Assembly (NCBI RefSeq): GCF_030758775.1
Contig: NZ_CP132384.1
Span: 1,488,001-1,552,000, forward strand
DNA: 64,000 nt
Direction: 5' to 3'
DNA from: Bifidobacterium asteroides
GTDB lineage: Bacteria > Actinomycetota > Actinomycetes > Actinomycetales > Bifidobacteriaceae
Position numbers and translations under genes: made by a program. A model generated the notes under the pieces. The model was not told the DNA's origin. It saw only the letters and a list, made by a program, of their open reading frames with translations, and ran no database searches. How positions within the stretch are numbered: the stretch's first letter is position 1; each line of letters starts with the position of its first letter. Positions 55,958 through 64,000 of this stretch are shown piece after piece.

Positions 55958-56467
55958 TCATCCGACATTGGACGCCTCCACTGATGTCCGCTCGGCTGCA
56001 GATGATGCAGATGATGCTGAGGCAGTTTCGGGCGGCGATGATGTCAGCGGAGTGGTCCAAGGATCCGGACCGGCAGCCCCCTCATCAATGGGCCCAGCAC
56101 CTGATTGGATCTTGGTGAAGGTGCCCTGTCCCCTGGCCAGGTCGTGACCGATGCCATCGGCCACCAAGACCAGGCTGTTGTGCGATTGACCATCATTAGT
56201 CCATTCCTCCGTCACCAAGGATCCGGATACGATGACCGGATCGCCCTTGTGCAGACAGGCCAGGGCATTAACCGCCAGAGTCCTGAAAGCCTTGACCGTC
56301 AGCCAGGTGGTGGATTTTCGTTTCCACACCCCAGCTGAGGCATCGTAATAGGCCGGGGTAGAGCCCAGCCTGAAGGAGCAGACCGGTGTGGCGCCCGGCT
56401 GTCCCAGACGGGCTGGCTGGGTCCCCATAAAGCCGAAGACGGTCGTTTTTATTTCGTTGATTGACAT
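55958..56467 (-). CDS. Single-stranded DNA-binding protein paralogue
   Basis: A 169-residue OB-fold protein. The SSB core is clear: FRLGSTPAYYD, TWLTVKAFRTLAVNALACLHKGDPVIVSGSLVTEEW (split), about residues 30-90, and VLVADGIGHDLARG. The tail from 125 is Ser/Ala/Pro-rich and ends SVEASNVG, without the acidic Asp-Asp-Ile-Pro-Phe tip by which main SSB recruits partners. So this is probably a second SSB (for natural transformation or special repair) and not the essential one. AGAGAGG precedes the ATG. Confidence 0.88.
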   Translation of the reverse strand: MSINEIKTTVFGFMGTQPARLGQPGATPVCSFRLGSTPAYYDASAGVWKRKSTTWLTVKAFRTLAVNALACLHKGDPVIVSGSLVTEEWTNDGQSHNSLVLVADGIGHDLARGQGTFTKIQSGAGPIDEGAAGPDPWTTPLTSSPPETASASSASSAAERTSVEASNVG

Positions 56468-56837
56468 ATCGGAACCTCTCTGTCGATGGTATGAATCCGA
56501 CGCTGTAAACCTGTCGGCCTATCACTAATTGCGCGGCGGTGAAGCCGTCCGACGGAGAACACCTAGCCAGAGCGCGGATAATCGGAGCGGGGGAAGGGAC
56601 TGGCCCCAGCCAGGAACCCTCCGTCGAACGGTGAATCCATCCTGCCTCCGCACACGTCCCCGCACCCGACCTGCTGGCCATTGTGGTCGAACGGGCTCGG
56701 CCTTGTTCCCGTGGTGGACAAGCCACCCCATGGCTGGGTTCCGAATGCCCCCGTCACCGCCCCGGACCATTGAGCATCGGTCCTGGGCTAAACTGTGAGA
56801 GCAGATACATCGGCACGGTTTGGAAGGACCCGCAGTC
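56468..56837. other. 370-base divergent gap between ssb paralogue and exonuclease III
   Basis: The gap holds two promoters at least. I see a small hairpin CTGGC-CCCA-GCCAG near 56600-56613, a GGTGG/CCACC hairpin near 56713-56727, and a TAAACT element near 56789. Open frames here have no ribosome binding sites or family features. I tested for RNase P RNA, SRP RNA and tRNA hallmarks by eye and saw none. Confidence 0.35.
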
Positions 56838-57692
56838 ATGGTTCACACGCTGGTCAGTTGGAACATCGATTCGCTCAACGCCGCCCTGCTTGGCAAGAGC
56901 AGCCGCAGCGCCCTCTCCCTGAAGGTGGTGGAGACCATACGGGATCTGGACCCTGATGTCGTAGCCATCCAGGAAACCAAACTCAACGGTGACCAGAAGA
57001 AATCCGCAGGCATCCTTAAGGCGCTCATGCGTTACTTCCCTGATTATCAGGAGGTGGACCGCCGCTCCGAGCCCCCGGCCCGCACAGGCTATGCAGGCAC
57101 GCTCATGCTCTACCGCAAGAGCCTGCCGGAGCCTACCGTAACCCGCCCCCGCATCGGCGCTCCGGACACCATGGACGACGAGGGCCGCATGCTCACTCTG
57201 GAGTTCCCGGACTGCTTCGTCACCACGGTCTACACCCCCAATTCCGGATCGGGACTGGTCAGGCTCAAACCACGTGGCGTCTGGGACGATTGCTACCGCC
57301 GCTACCTGCAGGGGCTGGATGCCCGCAAGCCGGTCCTGGCCTGTGGCGACTTCAACGTGGCCCACGAGGAGATTGACATCGCCAACCCGGGTTCCAACCA
57401 TCACTCAGCCGGCTTCACCGACCAGGAGCGCGAGAAGTTCGGCCTTCTGCTGGATGCGGGCTTCACCGACACCTTCCGAAAGATCCATGGCGATGCCGCC
57501 GGCTTCTACGACGATCACCGCAGCGTCTACACCTGGTTCGCCCAGCGGGCCCCAAAGAGCAAGATCAACAACTCTGGCTGGCGCATCGACTACTGGCTGA
57601 CCTCCAACCGGATCGCTGGCCAAGTCAGCACCAGCGAACCGGTGGACACCGGCGAGCGCCAGGATCATCTGCCCATTCTGCTGCGCATCTGA
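56838..57692 (+). CDS. xth: Exodeoxyribonuclease III / AP endonuclease
   Basis: A 284-residue endonuclease/exonuclease/phosphatase-fold enzyme that cuts at abasic sites in base-excision repair. Metal and catalytic residues: asparagine in SWNIDSLN, glutamate in AIQETKLN, the YTPNSG tyrosine segment, DFNVAHEEID, and the final SDH-like RQDHLPILL. Start at 56838 follows AAGGA nine bases upstream; the ATG six codons earlier is less like the family. Confidence 0.94.
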   Translation: MVHTLVSWNIDSLNAALLGKSSRSALSLKVVETIRDLDPDVVAIQETKLNGDQKKSAGILKALMRYFPDYQEVDRRSEPPARTGYAGTLMLYRKSLPEPTVTRPRIGAPDTMDDEGRMLTLEFPDCFVTTVYTPNSGSGLVRLKPRGVWDDCYRRYLQGLDARKPVLACGDFNVAHEEIDIANPGSNHHSAGFTDQEREKFGLLLDAGFTDTFRKIHGDAAGFYDDHRSVYTWFAQRAPKSKINNSGWRIDYWLTSNRIAGQVSTSEPVDTGERQDHLPILLRI

Positions 57693-57726
57693 CCTGATAG
57701 ATTCCTGAACCCAAACCGATACAACC

Positions 57727-57782
57727 AGAAGGGTGGGGTCTTGGTCGCATACATCATGACGTGACCAAGACCCCACCCTTCT
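57727..57782. terminator. Strong bidirectional terminator between xth and proS
   Basis: A perfect 20-base stem (57727-57746 with 57763-57782), 16-base loop. A further outer pair CTGATAGA (57694-57701) with TCTATCAG (57782-57789) encloses it. It lies between the convergent stops. Confidence 0.85.
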
Positions 57783-57822
57783 CTATCAGTTGCGATAAGC
57801 AACTATATGAGTGCGGCATAAC

Positions 57823-59637
57823 CTACTGCAGGGCGGCTATTCGATCCACGATCACCTGAGCGGACTGATCAGCAGGAACCGCTTGCACATCCGAACCGTC
57901 GCGGTTGCGGATCTCGATGGTGCCGTTGGCAATGGTGTCGCGACCAGCGATGGCGACCAGGGGCACCCCAATCAGCTCGGCATCCTTGAACTTGACCCCG
58001 GGAGACACCTTGGGCCGGTCATCGTAGATGACCTCCACACCACGGTCTTCCAGATCGGCGACCAGTTTCTCGGCGGCATCGAAGGCCTCCTGCTTCTTGC
58101 CGGTGGCCACCACATGCACCGCGGCAGGAGCGACAGCCTTGGGCCAGGCCAGACCCTTGTCATCGTGATGCATCTCGGCGATGCAGGCCAGCACACGGGA
58201 GATGCCGATGCCGTAGCAACCCATCCAGACCGGCACAGCCTTGCCGTTATGATCCAGGACCTTCAAACCCAATGCGTCAGAGTATTTCAGCCCAAGCTGG
58301 AAGACCTGGCCAATCTCCACACCACGCTCGAAGCTGAGCGGCCCGGAACCGTCAGGGCTCATGTCACCGTGACGCACTTCGGCGGCTTCCACCACTCCGT
58401 CGGCTTGGAAGTCACGCCCGTAGACCGCATTGGCCAGGTGCACGTCTTCGGCATCAGCCCCGGTCACCCAAGCTGAACCGGGCGCCACATGGGCATCGAG
58501 GAAGTAGCGGATATGGGCGGCCGACTCGGTATCCGAACGCTGAGGGCCCAGAACACGGGGTCCAATGTATCCCTTTACCAGCTCGGGGTGGGTGGCAAGG
58601 TCAGCCTCGCTGGCCTCCTCAATCTCGGCAGGAGAGAACTGGGCTTCCAAGCGCTTCATGTCCACCTGACGGTCTCCCGGCAGGCCAACGGCCACCAGTT
58701 CCCTCCAGCCCTCGGGGTGGTCATCGTCCGCAGGGTGCTTGACGGCCACAACCAGGTTCTTCAGAGTATCGGCAGCGGTCCAGTCACGGCCATCCTCACG
58801 AGGATGCAACTGGTTGAATCGCTCTACCAAGGTGTCGATAGTGGTTGAGTCTGGCGTGTCCAGCTCCTTCATAGCCGGAGTTTCAGCATAGTCGAGGGGA
58901 TCAGGACGCGGGGTGGTCAGCGCCTCCACGTTCCATGCCTTCCCCGAGGGAGCCAGCGCAAAGGTGTCCTCGCCTATAGGCAGCGGAGCCAGAAACTCCT
59001 CGGACTCGGATCCCCCCATGGGTCCGGAAACCGCATGGACGATTACGTAATTGACACCCAGACGCTTGAAGATTCGCTCATAGGCGCCTCGCTCATCCTG
59101 GTAGGCCTTCTTCAGCCCTTCCTCGTCCACGGTGAAGGAGTAAGCGTCCTTCATGATGAACTCGCGACCCCTGATCAGCCCGGCGCGGGGACGGAACTCG
59201 TCGCGGTACTTGGTCTGGATCTGGTACAGAACCACCGGCAGATCCTTGTATGAGGAGTACATGTCCTTGACCAAAAGGGTGAACATCTCCTCGTGGGTGG
59301 GAGCCAGCAGGTAGTCAGCACCGTGCCTGTCCTGGAGGCGGAAGAGATTCTCACCGTACTCCTCCCAGCGGTGGGTGGCCTCGTAGGGCTCGCGAGGCAA
59401 CAGAGCCGGGAAGTGGACCTCTTGGGCGCCAATGCCGTCGATCTCCTCTCGGACCACGGCCTGGACCTTGTCAAGGACCTTCAGGCCCAGCGGCAGCCAG
59501 GTGAAGATGCCGGGGGCCACCTTGCGGACATAGCCGGCCCGCTGCAGGAGTTTGGCCGAGTCCACATCGGCGTCGGCCGGATCCTCCCTGAGGGTCCGCA
59601 GAAAGAGGGTTGACATGCGCATGGCTTTGGTTCTCAT
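57823..59637 (-). CDS. proS: Prolyl-tRNA synthetase
   Basis: A 604-residue class II synthetase of the bacterial type with an editing insertion between motifs 2 and 3 (about 230-400). [26 protein letters not shown] is the family opening, motif 2 is [19 protein letters not shown] (part) and the C-terminal anticodon domain begins near 480. I set the start at 59637, which GGGAGGT almost touches; an internal ATG at 59622 is possible. The longer open frame to 59763 has no family-like sequence. Confidence 0.95.
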   Translation of the reverse strand: MRTKAMRMSTLFLRTLREDPADADVDSAKLLQRAGYVRKVAPGIFTWLPLGLKVLDKVQAVVREEIDGIGAQEVHFPALLPREPYEATHRWEEYGENLFRLQDRHGADYLLAPTHEEMFTLLVKDMYSSYKDLPVVLYQIQTKYRDEFRPRAGLIRGREFIMKDAYSFTVDEEGLKKAYQDERGAYERIFKRLGVNYVIVHAVSGPMGGSESEEFLAPLPIGEDTFALAPSGKAWNVEALTTPRPDPLDYAETPAMKELDTPDSTTIDTLVERFNQLHPREDGRDWTAADTLKNLVVAVKHPADDDHPEGWRELVAVGLPGDRQVDMKRLEAQFSPAEIEEASEADLATHPELVKGYIGPRVLGPQRSDTESAAHIRYFLDAHVAPGSAWVTGADAEDVHLANAVYGRDFQADGVVEAAEVRHGDMSPDGSGPLSFERGVEIGQVFQLGLKYSDALGLKVLDHNGKAVPVWMGCYGIGISRVLACIAEMHHDDKGLAWPKAVAPAAVHVVATGKKQEAFDAAEKLVADLEDRGVEVIYDDRPKVSPGVKFKDAELIGVPLVAIAGRDTIANGTIEIRNRDGSDVQAVPADQSAQVIVDRIAALQ

Positions 59638-59856
59638 ACCTCCCAAAGATATGCGCGCAAAGGGACAAGCAGCTGCAGGGGAATCTATATGACGATTCGC
59701 GCAACCAAGCCCGAAACCAAACAGCATATGCAGGTGAAAGTCGGTAAATTCGTAACCGGGCATCTATCCAGCTCTAAGTCCCTCCATTGGGACAGCCAAG
59801 ATATAGTGGTTGTATACGAACAGGTTTTCTGATTTACAAGGACGAGGCGGGCACCT

Positions 59857-60327
59857 ATGTCTTCAGAGCCGGGTGTGACCATCCAGACCTTTACCACCCT
59901 CGATGCAGAGCACATGACGCTCCTCCTGGAGGCTGATCCCTCAGAACGGATAATCCATGACGTTTTCGCCCATTCCTGCGCCTACGAAATCCGAGTGGAA
60001 CAAACTCTGGCCGGTGTCATGCTGCTTGCCAGACCAAACACGGACACCTTGGAAATTGCCAATATCAGTGTGGACCGCGCTTTACGCAGACTGGGAGTCG
60101 GAAGCAGATTAATAGACCGAGCCAAGATGGAGACCGTCAGACTGGGTCTGAGAAGGCTGGAAGTCGGGACCGGATCCACCAGTTTTGGAGCCCTTTGCTT
60201 CTACCAGACATGCGGGTTTCGCATGGACCGCATTGAACGGGATTATTTTGTCAATCGCTACGCGCATCCCATTGTCGAGAACGGAATCACCCTGAGAGAC
60301 ATGGTCCGCCTGTCATGGCATCTCTAG
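59857..60327 (+). CDS. GNAT-family N-acetyltransferase
   Basis: A 156-residue acetyltransferase with the acetyl-CoA loop RALRRLGVGSRLIDRAK (about 78-94), the IANISV strand before it, and YQTCGF near 127. It is divergent from proS and convergent with the helicase gene. Substrate unknown. The ribosome binding site (AGGCGGG) is moderate. Confidence 0.82.
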   Translation: MSSEPGVTIQTFTTLDAEHMTLLLEADPSERIIHDVFAHSCAYEIRVEQTLAGVMLLARPNTDTLEIANISVDRALRRLGVGSRLIDRAKMETVRLGLRRLEVGTGSTSFGALCFYQTCGFRMDRIERDYFVNRYAHPIVENGITLRDMVRLSWHL

Positions 60328-60372
60328 CGACCCGAATAACCACACCAGGCCAAGACCAATAAGGGCCACCCT

Positions 60373-61779
60373 TCAGAAAAGCTGGTCCTGACTGAATTCG
60401 TCTTCTGGCTCCTGACCGACTGCGCGCTTGGTGAAGGACTCTGGACCCTCATCTTTCAGACGGGCACAGGCCGCCTTGGACTCGGCCCTCAAACCTGCAT
60501 CCAGAACGACGGCATCGGGAGAGACCAGGAAGGCATGCTCATTGATTCCCATCAGGTAGAGCCCATCCAGACTTTCCACACGGGAGAGAGCCACGTAGCC
60601 CATCCCTGGCGCGAAGGTCCGTCTCAGGTCCATGACTGCCCTGTCCAGGGTCATCCCCTGGGACTTGTGGATGGTGATTCCCCAGGCGCAGCGAAGGGGA
60701 ACCTGATTGACGGAGGCCAAGACCGTGTCTCCATCCATGGTCTCCCAGGCGGCCGGCTTCATGGTGACCACGTTGCCGTTCTGGAAGGAGACGATCGGCC
60801 ATCCCCCCTTGGCCGAGCTGGTGAATCCGGTGACGGTGCCGATAGAGCCGTTGACATATTGATGGTCCTGGTCGTTGCGCAGGGCCATGACTGCGGCCCC
60901 GGTCTTCAGGGCCAGATCCTCGGGGGCCAGCATGTTCTTCTTCAGCCGTTCCACTAGCCTGGCCTCACCTCGGGATGTGGCCTGGTAATGGTGGGCCTCT
61001 TCGTCGATGGAGGCCAGGCGCTGGTCGTTGAGCGTGTCGGCCTGCTTGTTGACCGGAAAGAGGTGAACCGCCACCTGGCCGGGGGCGGGCACTGCGCCGA
61101 CACGGGCGGCCAGGACCTCATGGTCCTCCTGGGTTACGCCACCCTCTCTGATGTCAGTCAGGACGGTCAACAGCTGGCCATCGTCCTGGCGGTGCTGCTC
61201 GGTCAGGTAACATATGACCGGGTCCAGGTCCTGCCAGACCAATGATTCTGTTACGAACCCATCCGGGTCCTTGCCGGCCTGGGCATAGCGTTCCCGGGCA
61301 GCCTGCAATTCAGGGCTGGGCAGTATTCCTGCAGCTCGGTTGGATCGCGTCACCGGCGGCAGCTGGAAGAAGTCCCCGGAAAGGACCACCTGGATCCCTC
61401 CGAAGGGTTCAGGGCTGTGGCGAACGGCCCGGCAGGCCTGATCCACCATGTCGAAGAGCCAGGCGTGCATCATGGAAACCTCGTCGATGACCAGGATGTC
61501 GGTGCCCTCGATCTGTCTGCGACGGCGGGTCTTGATCCGTTTCAGGAGCGATTCGGTCATGCAGGTGGCGATGCCTACTCCGCTCCAGGAGTGGATGGTC
61601 TGGCCGTTGATGTGCGTGGCGGCGATGCCGGTCGAGGCGGTCACCGCCACGACGGCCCCGGCCTGACGGGCCTGGTCGACGAACTCGTTGAGCACAAAGG
61701 TCTTGCCTGACCCGGGGGCGCCCGTGATGAAGGCATTGGCCCCCGCACTCAATATGGTCAAGGCTTCGGATTGCTGCAT
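60373..61779 (-). CDS. Pif1/RecD-like superfamily 1 helicase
   Basis: A 468-residue SF1B helicase. Walker A GAPGSGKT is at about 20-27, motif Ia TASTGIAATHINGQTIHSW, Walker B ILVIDEVSMMHAWL, and motif III LSGDFFQLPPV, all in the Pif1 style. Late motifs include AWGITIHKSQGMTLDRAVMDL and GYVALSRVESLDGLYL (UvrD_C-type). The start at 61779 has GGAGG only one base away; the upstream open frame does not look coding. Such bacterial Pif1 proteins resolve G-quadruplexes or R-loops in vitro. Confidence 0.9.
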   Translation of the reverse strand: MQQSEALTILSAGANAFITGAPGSGKTFVLNEFVDQARQAGAVVAVTASTGIAATHINGQTIHSWSGVGIATCMTESLLKRIKTRRRRQIEGTDILVIDEVSMMHAWLFDMVDQACRAVRHSPEPFGGIQVVLSGDFFQLPPVTRSNRAAGILPSPELQAARERYAQAGKDPDGFVTESLVWQDLDPVICYLTEQHRQDDGQLLTVLTDIREGGVTQEDHEVLAARVGAVPAPGQVAVHLFPVNKQADTLNDQRLASIDEEAHHYQATSRGEARLVERLKKNMLAPEDLALKTGAAVMALRNDQDHQYVNGSIGTVTGFTSSAKGGWPIVSFQNGNVVTMKPAAWETMDGDTVLASVNQVPLRCAWGITIHKSQGMTLDRAVMDLRRTFAPGMGYVALSRVESLDGLYLMGINEHAFLVSPDAVVLDAGLRAESKAACARLKDEGPESFTKRAVGQEPEDEFSQDQLF

Positions 61780-61819
61780 GCCTCCATGGTGCCACGTCAG
61801 AGGTACATGGCCATGCCTG

Positions 61820-62521
61820 TCAGTAGTCGGCCTTCTCAGGCTTGTTGGCGTCCTCGACCGGATTGCCGGACTCTTCGTAATGACGCAGCAGGCTGGTCTG
61901 CTCGATCTGTTCCGCCCCGGCCTTGGACTGGGCCTGATCAGGTCCGGGGGCAGGAACAAAGAACATGGAGCGGTAGTAGCGCAGTTCGTCCATGGATTCG
62001 ATGATGTCAGCCAAGGCCCTGTGGCCGCCATGCTTGGCCGGCTTGTTCTTGTAGACGTCCGGGTACCAGCGGCGGGACAGCTCCTTGAGGGTGCTCACGT
62101 CGATGACCCGGTAGTGCAGAAGATCCATCAGTTCAGGCATGTACCTGTCGAGGAACTTCTTGTCGGAGCCCACGGAGTTGCCTGCCAGATGGGCCTTGCC
62201 GTTCTTGGGCAGGAAGGGCTTGACATACTCGATCACCTGACGCTGGGCCTCCTCAAGATCCAGGCCGGTCTTCATCTCCTCGATCAGGCCCGAGGAGGTG
62301 TGCATCTTCCTGACGAAGTCCCCCATATGGTCCAGGGCCGCCTGGGAGGGCTTGATGACCAGGTCAATGCCCTTGTCCAGGACCTTCATGTTGAAGTCGG
62401 TAGGCACCACGGAGACCTCGCACAGCTCGTCATGGAAGATATCCAGACCGGTCATCTCGCAGTCAATCCAGATCATGCGGGATTCCTCCGCAGAGAAAGT
62501 CAGATCATTGTTATCGCTCAT
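61820..62521 (-). CDS. orn: Oligoribonuclease
   Basis: A 233-residue DEDDh 3'-5' exonuclease that degrades 2-5-nucleotide RNA and pGpG. D and E of motif I are in [12 protein letters not shown]; further acidic and histidine residues are in [28 protein letters not shown] (part) and [20 protein letters not shown]. The C-terminal 45 residues are an Ala/Glu-rich extension beyond the usual 180-190 residues. AAAGG lies nine bases before the ATG 62521. Confidence 0.95.
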   Translation of the reverse strand: MSDNNDLTFSAEESRMIWIDCEMTGLDIFHDELCEVSVVPTDFNMKVLDKGIDLVIKPSQAALDHMGDFVRKMHTSSGLIEEMKTGLDLEEAQRQVIEYVKPFLPKNGKAHLAGNSVGSDKKFLDRYMPELMDLLHYRVIDVSTLKELSRRWYPDVYKNKPAKHGGHRALADIIESMDELRYYRSMFFVPAPGPDQAQSKAGAEQIEQTSLLRHYEESGNPVEDANKPEKADY

Positions 62522-62664
62522 CTGTACGCCTTTCAGATCCGGGTCGCGCACCGGATCGCTTCTTCCGCCGTCTTGAACGGAACATTACAAGATACCGCCA
62601 GCACGTGACCGGCGGAGGGTCCGCCAGCACAGCCGGCCGGACCATGACTGACTTGTGATATGCA

Positions 62665-62698
62665 ATCGGCGCAGGTCCTGATGAGATCCTGCGCCGAT
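62665..62698 (-). terminator. Terminator of guaB
   Basis: An 11-base stem ATCGGCGCAGG/CCTGCGCCGAT with a 12-base loop 18 bases after the guaB stop. The T tract is poor, so it may work with help. Confidence 0.6.
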
Positions 62699-62715
62699 CA
62701 CCTGCCTATCTAGGC

Positions 62716-64000
<1,285 letters not shown>

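Noticed and set aside
56525-56839. Possible 104-residue protein in the ssb-xth gap
   Set aside because: No ribosome binding site, Trp/Arg/Pro-rich noise-like sequence, and overlapping frames of similar length on both strands.
59638-59763. Longer N terminus for proS
   Set aside because: The additional 42 residues do not resemble prolyl-tRNA synthetases, and the family opening [14 protein letters not shown] starts later.

Overview
The window reads as chromosome of a Bifidobacterium or very close relative. Reasons: GC-rich coding sequence, a 276-aa-type actinobacterial gene order around prfB-ftsE-ftsX-CHAP hydrolase-smpB, a GH127 beta-L-arabinofuranosidase and a GH42 beta-galactosidase each near ABC importers, type III pantothenate kinase, LuxS, actinobacterial-type DapD and many good AGGAGG-like ribosome binding sites. 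I cannot name the species. No tRNA, rRNA, CRISPR array or insertion sequence was recognised.

Layout. 1-3.9 kb: an SLC13-like anion permease, then a two-gene nucleoside unit (MFS transporter and nucleoside hydrolase) preceded by a perfect 33-base dyad. 4.0-7.4 kb: a visibly more AT-rich accessory island with a restriction-modification system: a D12-class adenine methylase overlapping a PD-(D/E)XK endonuclease, a second convergent methylase with an unusual motif IV, and a divergent 62-residue zinc-ribbon protein. 7.5-10.7 kb: HAD phosphatase, XRE regulator, an 18-codon leader ORF coupled to a large membrane-anchored alpha/beta hydrolase. 10.8-16.8 kb: core genes dnaG, dgt, ohr/osmC, alr and a GNAT acetyltransferase. 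17-23.6 kb: an arabino-oligosaccharide locus (GH127, two permeases, binding protein, divergent LacI regulator with two operator-like dyads). 23.6-26.2 kb: luxS and recQ. 26.3-28.5 kb: a GntR/ABC ATPase/membrane permease unit, all coupled by ATGA overlaps. 28.7-34 kb: a complete five-gene oligopeptide-type ABC importer. 34.1-37 kb: coaX and a GH42 beta-galactosidase, convergent and overlapping. 37.1-42.7 kb: an RluD-type pseudouridine synthase, glmS and a polar amino-acid ABC importer. 43-49.2 kb: smpB, a coiled-coil/CHAP wall hydrolase, ftsX, an ftsE with a very long disordered tail, and prfB. 49.4-64 kb: dapD, gltA, map, a DUF308/HdeD-like membrane protein, an M13 peptidase, an SSB paralogue, exonuclease III, proS, a GNAT acetyltransferase, a Pif1-like helicase, oligoribonuclease and a guaB cut by the right edge.

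How the genes work together. The sugar loci combine importers with intracellular glycosidases and so fit uptake of short plant- or glycoprotein-derived oligosaccharides followed by cytoplasmic hydrolysis. The FtsE-FtsX-CHAP cluster fits an ABC-type complex that gates a septal peptidoglycan hydrolase. GlmS, Alr and DapD supply wall precursors. The restriction-modification island and the regulator/leader/hydrolase cassette are the accessory parts and hold most of what is unexplained. All family assignments are from motifs and lengths read by eye; no database search was run.
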